Source: Bifidobacterium scaligerum
GTDB lineage: Bacteria; Actinomycetota; Actinomycetes; Actinomycetales; Bifidobacteriaceae
Direction of reading: 5' to 3'
DNA length: 64,000 bases
Assembly: GCF_002802865.1 (NCBI RefSeq)
Contig: NZ_PGLQ01000002.1
Span: forward strand, 340,202 to 404,201
The notes beneath the pieces are model-generated. The model was given only the letters and a program-made list of their open reading frames with translations. It did not search any database and was not told the DNA's origin. The translations under genes were made by a program, and so were the position numbers. Of the stretch, positions 1 through 10,063 are shown piece after piece (within the stretch, counting starts at the first letter, position 1; the number at the start of each line of letters is the position of its first letter).

Positions 1-1852
1 CAAGTCTTTCGCCGGTATCTTTGCGCATACCAATAATCACTACATGAACATGCGCAACATCGGTGGATTGCGCATCCCATGCGAACGTGCGATGAGCGAA
101 CGCGATATGCCATCCGTCTGCGAACAGTGGCTTGAACAAGGATGCCACAGGCTGTCCCTGAACAACAGAGTTCGTGGACACAAATGCGAACGCCGAATCC
201 GATCGAGTCAAATACTGTGATGCCTTGCGATGCCATCCAGTCGCATAATCCAGGTACCCGTCGTAATCCTTGCCCCACACCAGTTTCATATCCTCAGCGG
301 TCTGGCCGGTACGTGAGATATGCCCGATAAACGGCGGGTTGCCCATCACATAGGAGCACTCGGCACCCGGCAGCAGCTCGTTCCAGTCGTATTGCAATGC
401 GTTCGCCTGTACGATGTTGCCGGAATCATGCAGTGGCAGATGATTCAACGTCTGACCGGCGATATCCTCCGTATCATCCAACGCCTGCTGTTCGGCGATC
501 CACAGCGCGGTCTTCGCCACGGACACGGCGAAGTCGTTGATTTCAATGCCGTGGAACTGATCGATACGCACCTTGACCAGCGAACCGGCATCGGAATCCT
601 GACCGAAATCCACATACCCCTGCCCATGCAAACGCGCCGCAATCACCTTGTTCTCCAACTCACGCAACTGGAGGAACGTTTCGGTCAGGAAGTTACCGGA
701 TCCACAAGCCGGGTCAAGGAATTTCAGACCGGCAAGCTTATCCTGATACTTCGTCAGACGATTCAGCCGAGCTTGCTCGCCAATGGTCGAATCATCCAGA
801 ATGCCGTTAAGCTCATTCTTCAAATCATCCAAAAACAGCGGATCGATAAGCCGGTGAATGTTCTTCACCGTGGTGTAATGCATGCCGCCCTTGCGCCGCT
901 GGTCATGGCTCAGCGTCTCCTCCATCAGCGAGCCGAAAATCACCGGACTGATGTTCTTCCACGAGAAATGCTCGCCGGCATGAATCAACGCGTCACGAAT
1001 CTCATCGGTGAACGGCGGAATCTCAATCGAACCACGGAACAAACCACCATTCACATACGGGAAGTGCTTAAGCTCATCCTCCAGATACGGGTCGCGCTCG
1101 GATTCCGTGGTATCAAGCACCCGGAACAGATCGATGATGGCGCGACGCAGATGCCCGGCATCATAGGATTTCACGTAATCGCTGAAACCATCAGACGGGA
1201 ACAAGCCCGCATCCTCCGCATAAAGCGCGAACACGAGACGCACAGTGAGCAGAGCAAGGCTGTGATGCGACACCGGATCGTCAGGATTCACATATTGAGC
1301 CGCCAACGCGTTATGCAGATTCGCCACCAGCACACCCGCATGCTCGGAAAGCTTCTGCTGCACCACCACACGGGAATGGTCACGGGAGAAAATCCGTCGC
1401 AACATATCCACATGTTCAGGCAACTGATCCAACGTGAACTCATCCACCGGAGCACCTGATGCCAGCGGATCGGTCTCCAAATCGTAGAACCGGAAACGAT
1501 TGAAATTACACGTGCACAGCACGGACGGCTTCAACGAGAACGGCAACGCCTGCGCATACCTGAGCGCCTGCTGCACCGGAGTCACCGGCGTACCCTGACG
1601 AATCTCCGACTTATCCAAATCAACGCTGCTGCTTTTCTGCTCCACCAACAGCCGAGCATCCGGGCACAACACATCGATGAACCCGTTGCCCACCGTCCGG
1701 TATTCGAATTTCGTTTCCGCCAACGCATTCTTGCGACCAAGCACATTGCCCAACAGGTCAAGCCAAAACGTCTGCGTTTCCTGCTTCTCATCACCACGCC
1801 CAGACCACCGGTTCACAAACTCCTGCGTCACCTGCTCCAGCGTCGTTGCCAT
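1..1852 (-). CDS. MmeI-like (type IIL) restriction-modification enzyme, 3' end beyond window
   Basis: This is a combined nuclease and adenine-N6 methyltransferase; about 617 codons are visible before the reading frame runs off the left edge. Reading from the ATG at 1852 (preceded by GGGAG) I see a PD-(D/E)xK nuclease signature, D60-x10-E71-Q-K73. Methyltransferase motif I, DPACGSGNFLTE, lies near 680-720, and the catalytic motif IV, NPPFIGH, near 320-340. The order nuclease, helical spacer, methyltransferase matches the MmeI family, which cuts about 20 bp from its site and protects one strand by methylation. The target-recognition domain should lie in the missing C-terminus, so specificity cannot be judged. 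There is no separate restriction or specificity gene next to it, as expected for a single-chain enzyme. A related methyltransferase-only protein is the main alternative. Confidence 0.82.
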   Translation of the reverse strand, partial: MATTLEQVTQEFVNRWSGRGDEKQETQTFWLDLLGNVLGRKNALAETKFEYRTVGNGFIDVLCPDARLLVEQKSSSVDLDKSEIRQGTPVTPVQQALRYAQALPFSLKPSVLCTCNFNRFRFYDLETDPLASGAPVDEFTLDQLPEHVDMLRRIFSRDHSRVVVQQKLSEHAGVLVANLHNALAAQYVNPDDPVSHHSLALLTVRLVFALYAEDAGLFPSDGFSDYVKSYDAGHLRRAIIDLFRVLDTTESERDPYLEDELKHFPYVNGGLFRGSIEIPPFTDEIRDALIHAGEHFSWKNISPVIFGSLMEETLSHDQRRKGGMHYTTVKNIHRLIDPLFLDDLKNELNGILDDSTIGEQARLNRLTKYQDKLAGLKFLDPACGSGNFLTETFLQLRELENKVIAARLHGQGYVDFGQDSDAGSLVKVRIDQFHGIEINDFAVSVAKTALWIAEQQALDDTEDIAGQTLNHLPLHDSGNIVQANALQYDWNELLPGAECSYVMGNPPFIGHISRTGQTAEDMKLVWGKDYDGYLDYATGWHRKASQYLTRSDSAFAFVSTNSVVQGQPVASLFKPLFADGWHIAFAHRTFAWDAQSTDVAHVHVVIIGMRKDTGERL

Positions 1853-1903
1853 AGTCACTCCCGAATCTCTGCGTAATCAGCTTTCTCAAGTGTATCCACA
1901 ACA

Positions 1904-1937
1904 AAATAGCCTTTCGCGACTTGGCGAAAGGCTATTT
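1904..1937 (-). terminator. Rho-independent terminator of ilvD
   Basis: Perfect 14-bp arms at 1904-1917 and 1924-1937 with a 6-nt loop. On the minus strand the stem is followed by TTTTGTTG, directly after the ilvD stop codon. Confidence 0.8.
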
Positions 1938-1979
1938 CAATGGAACGTCACGCAGCTGAACTGCAACGCGCTAAAGCTA

Positions 1980-3845
1980 TCAGGCGAGACCGGAAAGCTT
2001 GTTGATCAGGTCAGGATCCCTAGTAGCACCCTTGTCGGCGGAGCGGGCGAAGGCGGCGTAGGCCTTCAGGGCCTGGGAGACCTTGCGGTCGCGGTGAGCC
2101 ACGTAGCCGTCTCCGGCTTCCAGCTCGGCGCGGCGCTCAGCCAGCTGCTCGTCGGTCAGCTCAACGTTCACCGAACGGTTCTCGATATCGATGTTGATGA
2201 TGTCGCCGTTCTTGATGAGCGCGATCGGGCCCTTGTTGGCTGCCTCAGGAGCGATGTGGCCGATGGCCAGACCGGAGGAACCGCCGGAGTAACGGCCATC
2301 GGTGAGCATAGCCACCTGCTTGCCGATGCCCTTGCCCTTGACGAAGGAAGTCGGATACAGCATTTCCTGCATGCCCGGGCCGCCCTTCGGGCCTTCATAA
2401 CGAATCACCAACGCCATGCCGGGCTTCAGGGTGTCATCCAGAATCACCTTGATGGCTTCTTCCTGGGATTCGACCACCAGAGCCGGTCCACGGAACTTCC
2501 AGATCTCCTGCGGCACGCCGGCGGTCTTCACCACGCAGCCGTCAGGGGCCAGGTTGCCACGCAGCACGGCGAGGCCGCCCTCGTGGATCTCCGGATGATC
2601 GATGTCGTGGATGGCACCGTTCTGGCGATCGGTATCGAGCGTGTCGAACAAGGTGGTGTGCGTCCACGGCTCCGGGGAGATGATGTGGCCTGGAGCGGCC
2701 TTGTACATCTGCTTGGCTTCCTCGGTGCAGGTGTCGCGCATGATGTCCCAATCGTTGAGCTTCGCCTCAAGGGTCGGGTAGTCGATGGAGTGTACGTTAC
2801 GGTGCAGTTTGCCGGCGCGGTCGAGCTCGCCCAGAATGCCGGTGATGCCGCCAGCGCGGTGCACGTCGGAGATCTCCCACTTGCCGGACGGCGAGGCCTT
2901 GCAGATGCACGGCACGGTATGGGAGATGCGCTCGATATCATCCAGCGTGAAGTCCACGTCTGCGGACTGGGCCATGGCCAGAATGTGCAGCACGGTGTTG
3001 GTGGAGCCGCCCATGGCCACATCCATGGTCATGGCGTTCTCGAAGGCTTCCTTGGTGGCGATGGAGCGCGGCAACACGGAATCGTCGGAGTCGCGGTAGT
3101 ACTGGTTGGCGATCTTGACCACCTGCTCGGCGGCGCGCTTGAACAGATCCTTGCGGTAGGAGTGGGAGGCCAGAATCGTGCCGTTGCCCGGCAGGGCCAG
3201 ACCGATGGCCTCGGTCAGGCAGTTCATCGAGTTGGCGGTGAACATGCCGGCGCAGGAACCGCAGGTCGGGCACACGGTCTTCTCGTAGTTGAGCAGATCC
3301 TCCTCGGAAACGTTATCGTCTGCGGAGGCGTACATCACGGAGATCAGATCAGTGTTCTTCTTGACGGTGCCGTCGGCCAGCACGGTGGTGCCGGCTTCCA
3401 TCGGACCGCCGGAGACGAACACGGTCGGGATGTTGAGGCGAAGGGCCGCCATGAGCATGCCCGGAACCACCTTGTCGCAGTTCGGGATGCAGATCAGGGC
3501 GTCGGCGCAGTGCGCGTTGCACTGGTATTCCACGGTATCGGCGATGATATCGCGGGAAGGCAGGGAGTAGAGCATGCCAGTGTGGCCCATGGCAATGCCG
3601 TCGTCCACGGCCATCGTGTTGAACTCGCGCGGAATGCCGCCCGCTTCCTTGATGGCTTCGGAGACGATGCGTCCGACCTTGTTCAGGTGGACGTGACCGG
3701 GCAGGAACTCGTCGAAGGAGTTGGCGATGGCGATAATGGGCTTACGGCCCATGTCGTCGCCGCTGACGCCGGCGGCACGGTAGAGGGCTCGCGCGCCTGC
3801 GAAGACGCGGCCGGACATGAGTTTTGCAGATCGCATTTCAGTCAT
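1980..3845 (-). CDS. ilvD: Dihydroxy-acid dehydratase
   Basis: Converts 2,3-dihydroxy-isovalerate (or -methylvalerate) to the 2-keto acids that precede valine, leucine and isoleucine. The product is about 621 aa, the usual length. It matches the E. coli-type IlvD throughout: [20 protein letters not shown] at the N-terminus, the Fe-S cluster cysteines in [18 protein letters not shown] and in [19 protein letters not shown], and PGNGT after them. I chose the ATG at 3845 because homology starts at MRSAK; a TTG 12 bases upstream is in frame but unlikely. No recognisable attenuator precedes it. It is a single gene here with its own terminator at 1904-1937; other ilv genes are not in the window. Confidence 0.97.
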   Translation of the reverse strand: MTEMRSAKLMSGRVFAGARALYRAAGVSGDDMGRKPIIAIANSFDEFLPGHVHLNKVGRIVSEAIKEAGGIPREFNTMAVDDGIAMGHTGMLYSLPSRDIIADTVEYQCNAHCADALICIPNCDKVVPGMLMAALRLNIPTVFVSGGPMEAGTTVLADGTVKKNTDLISVMYASADDNVSEEDLLNYEKTVCPTCGSCAGMFTANSMNCLTEAIGLALPGNGTILASHSYRKDLFKRAAEQVVKIANQYYRDSDDSVLPRSIATKEAFENAMTMDVAMGGSTNTVLHILAMAQSADVDFTLDDIERISHTVPCICKASPSGKWEISDVHRAGGITGILGELDRAGKLHRNVHSIDYPTLEAKLNDWDIMRDTCTEEAKQMYKAAPGHIISPEPWTHTTLFDTLDTDRQNGAIHDIDHPEIHEGGLAVLRGNLAPDGCVVKTAGVPQEIWKFRGPALVVESQEEAIKVILDDTLKPGMALVIRYEGPKGGPGMQEMLYPTSFVKGKGIGKQVAMLTDGRYSGGSSGLAIGHIAPEAANKGPIALIKNGDIINIDIENRSVNVELTDEQLAERRAELEAGDGYVAHRDRKVSQALKAYAAFARSADKGATRDPDLINKLSGLA

Positions 3846-4061
3846 GCTTCTATTCAAGCCCTTGCGAGGGACACGCGTTTTGTCAAGAGTCGAATAGTGG
3901 AATTTTCAAAAACGTAACCTTTTTCACACCATCTCACGACACTTCTCGCCTCACAAACTGGTAGAAGAACAACCTCGATCCGCGATTGCCGCGAAGTCCC
4001 GGCGCAAGGCTAGACTTTGTTCGGTTGAGATAGATTTTCCAACGTTTGGAGACACATACTT

Positions 4062-4376
4062 ATGGCAGAAGAAACCGAGGTTAAGGGTAACGAGGCGTTC
4101 GGCACTGACCCGCACCCCACCGGTCTTGCAAATCCGCCGATTGACGACCTGATGAAGCACGCTGACTCCAAGTACGCGCTGGCCATTTTCGCCGCCAAGC
4201 GTGCCCGCCAGATCAACTCCTACTTCACCCAGCTGAACGAGGGCCTGCTGCAGAACGTCGGCCCGCTGGTCGAGTACCAGAACAACGAGAAGCCGCTGTC
4301 CATCGCCTTCCGCGAGATCGACGAGGGTCTGCTTGAGGAGACTCTGGGCGAGGACGACGCCAACGAGGGCAACTGA
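4062..4376 (+). CDS. rpoZ: RNA polymerase omega subunit
   Basis: The omega subunit helps assemble and stabilise RNA polymerase by wrapping the beta-prime C-terminus. The 104-aa product has the actinobacterial form: a short acidic N-terminus, then [20 protein letters not shown] and the conserved helix [11 protein letters not shown], and an acidic tail. In many actinobacteria rpoZ sits between gmk and coaBC-metK. Here metK follows directly, while gmk lies at 16023-16619 and coaBC is not seen. The ATG at 4062 is the only sensible start. A terminator at 4441-4484 separates it from metK. Confidence 0.95.
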   Translation: MAEETEVKGNEAFGTDPHPTGLANPPIDDLMKHADSKYALAIFAAKRARQINSYFTQLNEGLLQNVGPLVEYQNNEKPLSIAFREIDEGLLEETLGEDDANEGN

Positions 4377-4440
4377 TCTACGGATCTACCGCCGCTTTCG
4401 ACTGTGGCCAACCACAGACACGAATCGCAGACGTGAATAA

Positions 4441-4484
4441 GAGAAGGGCTCGCGCCACCGCGCTGGTTGGCACGGGCCCTTCTC
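4441..4484 (+). terminator. Terminator after rpoZ
   Basis: Arms GAGAAGGGCTCG (4441-4452) and CGGGCCCTTCTC (4473-4484) pair with one G-T mismatch around a 20-nt loop. The following run TCTCGT is a poor T-tract, so read-through to metK is possible. Confidence 0.6.
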
Positions 4485-4647
4485 TCGTATCCGCTTGACC
4501 CGCCGCCCCGCTCACACCGGGCATGCAACAGTTTTCATAATTGAATATCGCGATAACTGAACAATCACACACCATAACCAATACGTATCATTGTGCTTCG
4601 TGCCCGATTCGGCGCGGGGCGATAAGTCCTGACACGAAAGGGATGAT

Positions 4648-5871
4648 ATGACAGAAGAAAAGCGGCTTATCTCAGCCGAATCCGTTACCGAAGGCCACCC
4701 GGACAAGGTCTGCGACCAGATTTCCGATGCCATTCTTGACGACCTGCTGGCCCAAGACCCCACCAGCCATGTGGCTGTGGAGACCTCAGCCGCTACCGGC
4801 GTATTCCTGGTCTTTGGCGAGGTCACGTCCGAAGGCTACTGCGACGTGCAGTCCAAAGTCCGTGAGACCTTGCGCAATATTGGCTACACTTCCTCTGAAG
4901 TCGGCTTGGATGCCGACTCCTGCGGCGTTATCGTGGCGATCACCGAGCAGAGCGCCGAAATCAATCAGGGCGTAAGCCGCCTGAATGCCGAAGAAGAATC
5001 CGCTGCCAGCCGCGAACAACGCTATGAGGCGCAAGGCGCCGGCGATCAGGGTGTGATGTTCGGCTATGCCACCGCCGAGACGCCCTCACTGATGCCGTTG
5101 CCGATTTATTTGACCCATCGCCTCGCCTTCCGTCTGACCGAAGTACGCAAGTCCGGCGAAGTGCCTCACCTGCGCCCGGATGGCAAAACCCAGGTGACCA
5201 TCGAGTACGACGAGCACGACAATCCCGTACGTTTGGATACTGTGCTGATCTCCACCCAGCATGACCCCGAGGCGACTCACGCATGGCTTGAGGCTCAGCT
5301 CAAGGAGCATGTGATCGACCCGGTACTCAAGGAAGTGCTTGGTGACAAGGTGCCTTATGAGGGCTACCGTCAGCTGGTCAACCCCACCGGTTCGTTTATC
5401 CTTGGCGGCCCCGCTGCCGACGCCGGTCTGACCGGCCGCAAAATCATCGTGGATACCTACGGCGGTGCCGCACATCACGGCGGCGGCGCATTCTCCGGTA
5501 AGGATCCCTCCAAGGTGGACCGTTCCGCCGCCTACGCCACCCGCTGGGTCGCCAAGAACATCGTGGCCGCCGGTTTGGCGCGCAAGGCCGAAGTGCAGGT
5601 GGCCTATGCCATCGGCGTGGCCGATCCGGTATCCATCAATGTGGAGACGTTCGGCACCGAGCGCGACGGCGTGACTCGCGGCCAGATCGCCGCCGCGGTG
5701 CGCAAGGTGTTTGATCTCCGCCCTGCAGCCATCATCGACGAGCTCGACCTCAAGCGCCCGATCTACCTGAAGACCGCCGCTTATGGTCACTTCGGCCGTA
5801 CCGATGTTCAGTTCCCGTGGGAGCGTACCAATAAGGTCGAGGAACTCAAGGCTGCGATTGCCGCAGAGTAA
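4648..5871 (+). CDS. metK: S-adenosylmethionine synthetase
   Basis: Makes S-adenosylmethionine from methionine and ATP. The 407-aa product is full length: [20 protein letters not shown] at the N-terminus, the ATP-binding [12 protein letters not shown], and the P-loop-like [19 protein letters not shown]. The ATG at 4648 is preceded by AAAGGGA at good spacing. The 163-base stretch between the rpoZ terminator and the start shows none of the SAM riboswitch core sequences I know. A strong hairpin at 5895-5924 ends the transcript. Confidence 0.98.
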   Translation: MTEEKRLISAESVTEGHPDKVCDQISDAILDDLLAQDPTSHVAVETSAATGVFLVFGEVTSEGYCDVQSKVRETLRNIGYTSSEVGLDADSCGVIVAITEQSAEINQGVSRLNAEEESAASREQRYEAQGAGDQGVMFGYATAETPSLMPLPIYLTHRLAFRLTEVRKSGEVPHLRPDGKTQVTIEYDEHDNPVRLDTVLISTQHDPEATHAWLEAQLKEHVIDPVLKEVLGDKVPYEGYRQLVNPTGSFILGGPAADAGLTGRKIIVDTYGGAAHHGGGAFSGKDPSKVDRSAAYATRWVAKNIVAAGLARKAEVQVAYAIGVADPVSINVETFGTERDGVTRGQIAAAVRKVFDLRPAAIIDELDLKRPIYLKTAAYGHFGRTDVQFPWERTNKVEELKAAIAAE

Positions 5872-5894
5872 TTTCAGCCGGCACCAACAATAAA

Positions 5895-5924
5895 GGGCTT
5901 CCTGCTTCGTATGGCAGGAAGCCC
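5895..5924. terminator. Bidirectional terminator between metK and guaD
   Basis: A perfect 11-bp stem (5895-5905 with 5914-5924) with an 8-nt loop between two convergent genes. The minus-strand flank reads TTTATTGTTG and the plus-strand flank TATTG, so it probably serves guaD as well as metK. Confidence 0.8.
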
Positions 5925-5950
5925 TATTGCTTATGCTAGGCGAGCATCTC

Positions 5951-7333
5951 TCAGCGAGCGCCGTTCTCCTTATTGACTACTTTGCGCCCCTGCACCCAGA
6001 CAGTGCGAACATTCTCCGGCACAGCCAGATTCATGATCTTCTGGAAGATGTCCGAAGCCGGCTCGTTCGGCTCAAAGATAGGCAGCCGAGCACCCGGATG
6101 CCGTGTATCAACCACTTGGGCGTCCCAAGCATATCCGGCTTCCAATCGTCCGATCGGCAGCCCCAGCGATTCTCCGCCGCCGGCGGTGGCCAGATAGAAC
6201 GCGTTGCTCAGTGTCAGGGCACTGCCTTCCACACCACGCTCCTGCGCCGCCAAATCACGGTTCACGCCGGTTTCCAACATGCGTGAGGAAATCATCGCCT
6301 GACGAATCGCACCATACAGGTCCGGGTTATAGCCGCCGGAGATATCGCTGCCCAACGCCACATGCATGCCTGCCGCCAAGTAGCGCCGAATCGGTGCCAC
6401 CGCACCGGCGAAGAACGCATTGGACAGCGGGCAGTGCACGGCGATCGCACCGGTTTCAGCGAACACACGCATATCCTCTTCGCTGGGATATACGCTGTGC
6501 GCCAGAATGCTACGGTCGGTGAACAGTCCGAACTCGCGCAGCATATGCGTGTCGCTTCTGCCGTAACGCTCGTAGGCGTAGCCATGCTCCCAGTCGCTTT
6601 CGCTGCAATGGGTTTGAATGTAGGCGTAGGTCTTGTATCGTTCGGCCAGTTCACCCAGTCCACGCAACGCCTCGTCGGTGCAGCTCGGAATGAATCGCGG
6701 AGTGATGACCGGGTAGACGCCCTGAACGCTGTGTTCGTTCAGTTTGGCGACTTCGTTGATGAATCGTTCGGTCTCCTCGATGGCAGCCTGAGCGGAGGCA
6801 TCACGGTAATACTCCGGATTCGCCTCCGGATCGTCCATCACCACTTTGCCCACCAAGGCACGTTGACCGAGCCGCTCAGCCCCCTGAGCCAACACCAACG
6901 AACCATTGCGATGCACGGTTGCGTAATAGGATGCCGTGGTGGTGCCGGTGGAGAGCATGCGAGTCACCAAATCCTCATACACCGTGTGAGCGAAGGACTC
7001 ATCGGCGAACTTGGATTCCGTAGGGAAGGTGTATTTGCCGAGCCAAACCTCCAACGGTTCATCCAGACCGGTGCCGTCCTGCGCCCACTGCGGCGCATGG
7101 ACATGAAGGTCGATGAAACCAGGCAGCAGGTAGGACCCGTCTGCGATGGACTGATACGTTCCATTCGCCTGCGCTTGGGCCTTTTCGCTCTGATAGCATT
7201 CATCACCGGGCTCAAGCACGGATTGAATCACACCGTGCTCATCAATCACAAACAGCGCATGTTCGAAATATCGAACTTCATCACGGGTTTTCGACGTGAA
7301 TCCCGATCCTTCGATAGCCAGCGATATCGTCAT
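5951..7333 (-). CDS. guaD: Guanine deaminase (amidohydrolase family)
   Basis: Hydrolyses guanine to xanthine and ammonia. The product is about 460 aa. Zinc-site motifs of the amidohydrolase fold are visible: FIDLHVHAPQ (HxH), THCSES, LAHSVY and GSDISGG. The block DEPLEVWLGKYTFPTESKF is typical of guanine deaminase rather than cytosine or adenosine deaminases. An in-frame extension to 7375 exists, but the ATG at 7333 is preceded by AAAGGAG and begins the homology (MTISLAIEG). It lies downstream of an MFS permease and a nucleoside hydrolase on the same strand. A hairpin at 7377-7419 lies between guaD and the permease, so coupling may be partial. The context suggests purine salvage. Confidence 0.92.
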   Translation of the reverse strand: MTISLAIEGSGFTSKTRDEVRYFEHALFVIDEHGVIQSVLEPGDECYQSEKAQAQANGTYQSIADGSYLLPGFIDLHVHAPQWAQDGTGLDEPLEVWLGKYTFPTESKFADESFAHTVYEDLVTRMLSTGTTTASYYATVHRNGSLVLAQGAERLGQRALVGKVVMDDPEANPEYYRDASAQAAIEETERFINEVAKLNEHSVQGVYPVITPRFIPSCTDEALRGLGELAERYKTYAYIQTHCSESDWEHGYAYERYGRSDTHMLREFGLFTDRSILAHSVYPSEEDMRVFAETGAIAVHCPLSNAFFAGAVAPIRRYLAAGMHVALGSDISGGYNPDLYGAIRQAMISSRMLETGVNRDLAAQERGVEGSALTLSNAFYLATAGGGESLGLPIGRLEAGYAWDAQVVDTRHPGARLPIFEPNEPASDIFQKIMNLAVPENVRTVWVQGRKVVNKENGAR

Positions 7334-7376
7334 CGGCAATCTCCTTTGGTACGTTGGCATGTTGGCAATAAACAAG

Positions 7377-7419
7377 AAGGCTCGCAGCCAACTGGAAAAC
7401 CGGTGGAGTAGCGAGCCTT
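7377..7419 (-). terminator. Hairpin between the MFS gene and guaD
   Basis: AAGGCTCGC (7377-7385) pairs with GCGAGCCTT (7411-7419). On the minus strand it is followed by CTTGTTTATT. It lies just after the MFS stop and about 45 bases before the guaD start, so it may end or attenuate the upstream transcript. Confidence 0.55.
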
Positions 7420-7446
7420 GACGAGCAAACCGAACTGTATCGAGTA

Positions 7447-8856
7447 TCAGTTCTGGCTGTAGATCTTCTTGCGGAAGAGCAGGAACACGATCAGGCCAAG
7501 CAGCATCACGCCACCGCCGATCAGCAGCAGGTTGGCGTAGCCGGCGGCCGCACCGGTGGCACCGGTGATGCTGGAGCCGGCCAGCGACTGCGAGCCCATC
7601 AGACCGCCGATGACGGTGATGCCGATGGATGCGGTGACGTTCATCACCAGATCATTCATGCCCACGCCGCGGCCGGACTCCTCCTGCGGCAACGTATCGA
7701 TCACGGTGGAGACCACCGGAGAGTACAACAGACCGACACCGCAGTAGAACAGGCATGCGGTGAGCGTCAGCGCTAGGAAGCCGGCGTTGACGGCAAGAGC
7801 GGCGGCCACGAAACCGGCGATCATCAGGCATGCCGCGGTGATCAGTGCCGGCTGACGGCCGATCTTGCCGATGATCCAGCCGGAGGAGGTACCGACCACG
7901 GCCGCGCATACGAATGCCCACACGATGTAGGTGGACACCTGTGCGGTGGTCATGCCGTAGACGGACGTGCCGATGGCGTTGAACAGCGGGGAGATGCAGT
8001 AGTTGGTGAAGTAGAACACCAGAATCAGGCTGATGGCAGCAAGCCAACGGGTGTTCTTGAAGAACTCCGGAGTGATGAACGGGTTGGCGGCCTTGTGGAT
8101 GTACACGGCGAAGATGGCGAACAGGGCCACGGCCACGGCCAGCATCCACCAAGCCATGTAGGAGAAGAACAAGGTGAGGAAGGCGCTGGCCAGACCGAAG
8201 ATGGTGAAGCCGATCCAGTCAACATGCTCGTTACCGCCCTGACGGCCCGGCAGGTTCTTCAGCAACGTCGGCAGGAAGAAGATGGTCACCACGGGGATGA
8301 GGAACAGATACTGCCATGCGATCGAGCTCAGGATGCCGGCCGCGAACACGCCGATGGAGGCGGACAGCTGGTAGGCGGCGGTGTACAGGCCGAAGAATAC
8401 GACCTTAAGCGACGGCTTCAAATACTTGGTGGCAATGACCAGGAACACGGAGCCTGCCACCTGCTCGCCGGCGGTCTGCAGAACGCGGGCGATGATGACG
8501 GTCCAGATGTTCGCGGTGAAGAAGAAGTTCGCCACGAAACCGAACACGGAACCGACCAGCAGGGTCACCAAACCGGCGACGACCAGACGCTTCAGGGAGA
8601 CGAAATCACCGAGGGAACCGTAGATGAAGCAGACGATGCCGAGCACCAGCGAGGGGAACGCGGTGATCAGCGAAGCCTGGGCCGGAGCGCCGACGTCTTC
8701 ACCCACCTGGCTGAACACCAGATTGAAGCCCTGCAGACACAGGGTGCCGAGGATGAAGGTGATCAGCAGCAGAATCAGGGCCTTGATGGCCATCTTGTTG
8801 CTGGTTTCCGGATCGGTCCAAGGATCGGCAACCGTGGTTGAAGTGGTTTGTGTCAT
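7447..8856 (-). CDS. MFS permease, probable nucleoside/purine transporter
   Basis: A 469-aa integral membrane protein of the major facilitator superfamily with about 14 hydrophobic segments, like the DHA2-type drug:proton antiporters. After a polar N-terminus of about 22 residues, helix 1 is followed by a motif-A-like loop (GSLGDFVSLKRL). The family resemblance alone would suggest drug export. The position between a nucleoside hydrolase (59 bases upstream) and guanine deaminase makes uptake of nucleosides or purine bases the more attractive inference; substrate is not shown by sequence. AAAGGA precedes the ATG. It is probably cotranscribed with the nucleoside hydrolase. Confidence 0.75.
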   Translation of the reverse strand: MTQTTSTTVADPWTDPETSNKMAIKALILLLITFILGTLCLQGFNLVFSQVGEDVGAPAQASLITAFPSLVLGIVCFIYGSLGDFVSLKRLVVAGLVTLLVGSVFGFVANFFFTANIWTVIIARVLQTAGEQVAGSVFLVIATKYLKPSLKVVFFGLYTAAYQLSASIGVFAAGILSSIAWQYLFLIPVVTIFFLPTLLKNLPGRQGGNEHVDWIGFTIFGLASAFLTLFFSYMAWWMLAVAVALFAIFAVYIHKAANPFITPEFFKNTRWLAAISLILVFYFTNYCISPLFNAIGTSVYGMTTAQVSTYIVWAFVCAAVVGTSSGWIIGKIGRQPALITAACLMIAGFVAAALAVNAGFLALTLTACLFYCGVGLLYSPVVSTVIDTLPQEESGRGVGMNDLVMNVTASIGITVIGGLMGSQSLAGSSITGATGAAAGYANLLLIGGGVMLLGLIVFLLFRKKIYSQN

Positions 8857-8915
8857 TATTTGTTTTCCTTTATTGCTTTCTCTCTTTTGGGGAAGACTGA
8901 GTCAGACCGGCTCTC

Positions 8916-9872
8916 TTACGCGTTCTTGGCGAGCGCGGTGATGCGGGTCATGAATTCGTTGAGGAAGCGCGGTACATCGACATCGATGGCGGCCTTCATG
9001 GTTTTAACCGGGTCGTTCATGCGCGTGTTGTCGCCGATGGTGCGTCCGCGGGTCGGGCCTTCGACATCCACCTTCATGTTGATGGGCAGCGCGGTGATCA
9101 GCGTCGGGTCCACGGCCACGCCCACGGCGAGCGGGTCATGCAGTCCGCAGCCGCCCAGATGCGGGGATGTGGTTTCGTAGGCCTTGATGTAATAGTCGGT
9201 CATATCGGCGAGGAACTTGCCGGCCTTGGTGTTCAGGTCACGCCAGATCTGGGTTTCCTTGTACGTCAGCAGGGTCTGCAGCGTAACGTCGAGGCCGACC
9301 ATCGTGGCGGGGGCGCCAGAGCGGAACAGGTAATCGGCGGCTTCGGGATCCTGGGAGATGTTGGCTTCTTCCCAACCGTTCACGTTGCCGCAGACGGTCA
9401 GGGCACCGCCCATCAGCACGATCTTGCCGATCTCGTCCTTGATTTCCGGAGCCTTCTTCAAGGCTGCGGCAATGTTCGTCATCGGGCCGGTGGGCACGTA
9501 GGTCAGATCCTTGCCGTAGGTTTTCACCGCGTCGATGATGAAGTCCACTGCGGATTCGGTTTCCGGTTCCCGATTGGAGTCGGGGATCTCCACGTCACCA
9601 ATGCCGTTCTTGCCGTGGATGAGAGCCGAGATATCGAGCACTTCAAAGGAATCGGTGGTGCTGGAGTGCGGGATGCCCTTGTAGACCTTGACTTCCGGGT
9701 GCCCCAGCAGATCGGTGATGGCCAGAGCGTTGCGCACACCCTGATCGAGCAGCACGTTGCCGTACGTGCCGGTGATACCGATGAGTTCGACTTCCGGGCT
9801 GCCGAGCGCGTAGGAGATGGCGAGGGCGTCATCCACACCGGTGTCAAGATCGAGAATCAGTTTCTGAGCCAT
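8916..9872 (-). CDS. Nucleoside hydrolase (inosine-uridine preferring family)
   Basis: Cleaves the N-glycosidic bond of ribonucleosides to ribose and a free base. The 318-aa product starts with the calcium-binding signature DLDTGVDDALA near the N-terminus. It also has VPTGPMTNIAAAL, VLMGG and an HDPLAVGV segment, all typical of the fold. AAAGG precedes the ATG at 9872. It is the first gene of a leftward group with the MFS permease and probably guaD, so guanosine and inosine are sensible substrates; the sequence does not fix purine against pyrimidine preference. Confidence 0.93.
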   Translation of the reverse strand: MAQKLILDLDTGVDDALAISYALGSPEVELIGITGTYGNVLLDQGVRNALAITDLLGHPEVKVYKGIPHSSTTDSFEVLDISALIHGKNGIGDVEIPDSNREPETESAVDFIIDAVKTYGKDLTYVPTGPMTNIAAALKKAPEIKDEIGKIVLMGGALTVCGNVNGWEEANISQDPEAADYLFRSGAPATMVGLDVTLQTLLTYKETQIWRDLNTKAGKFLADMTDYYIKAYETTSPHLGGCGLHDPLAVGVAVDPTLITALPINMKVDVEGPTRGRTIGDNTRMNDPVKTMKAAIDVDVPRFLNEFMTRITALAKNA

Positions 9873-9998
9873 AGGAGTGCCTTTCCCGTGCTGTCATCAT
9901 GGTCGGATGGCCATTGATTTACCTCGTTAATAGTAACGGGGCGATGTACAGCGGGAAGGTTCCGGGCGTGGCACAGCATGTTAATGACGGATAAACGC

Positions 9999-10041
9999 AG
10001 GAAGCCTAGCCGCCCATACGGATATGGGAGCTAGGCTTCCT
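9999..10041 (-). terminator. Terminator of ileS
   Basis: A perfect 12-bp stem (9999-10010 with 10030-10041), 22 bases beyond the ileS stop. The loop contains a smaller inverted repeat, CCCATA/TATGGG. The minus-strand flank is GCGTTTATC. Confidence 0.75.
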
Positions 10042-10063
10042 ACGTAGCGCGAGGCTATATTAT

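Noticed and set aside
320..1459. 379-codon plus-strand open frame at the left end
   Set aside because: It is opposite the MmeI-like gene, whose minus-strand frame has clear nuclease and methyltransferase motifs.
1677..3917. 746-codon plus-strand open frame opposite ilvD
   Set aside because: Antisense shadow of ilvD, with repetitive Gly/Val/His-rich translation.
4485..4647. Possible SAM riboswitch before metK
   Set aside because: None of the conserved SAM riboswitch cores could be found, and no terminator pair follows.
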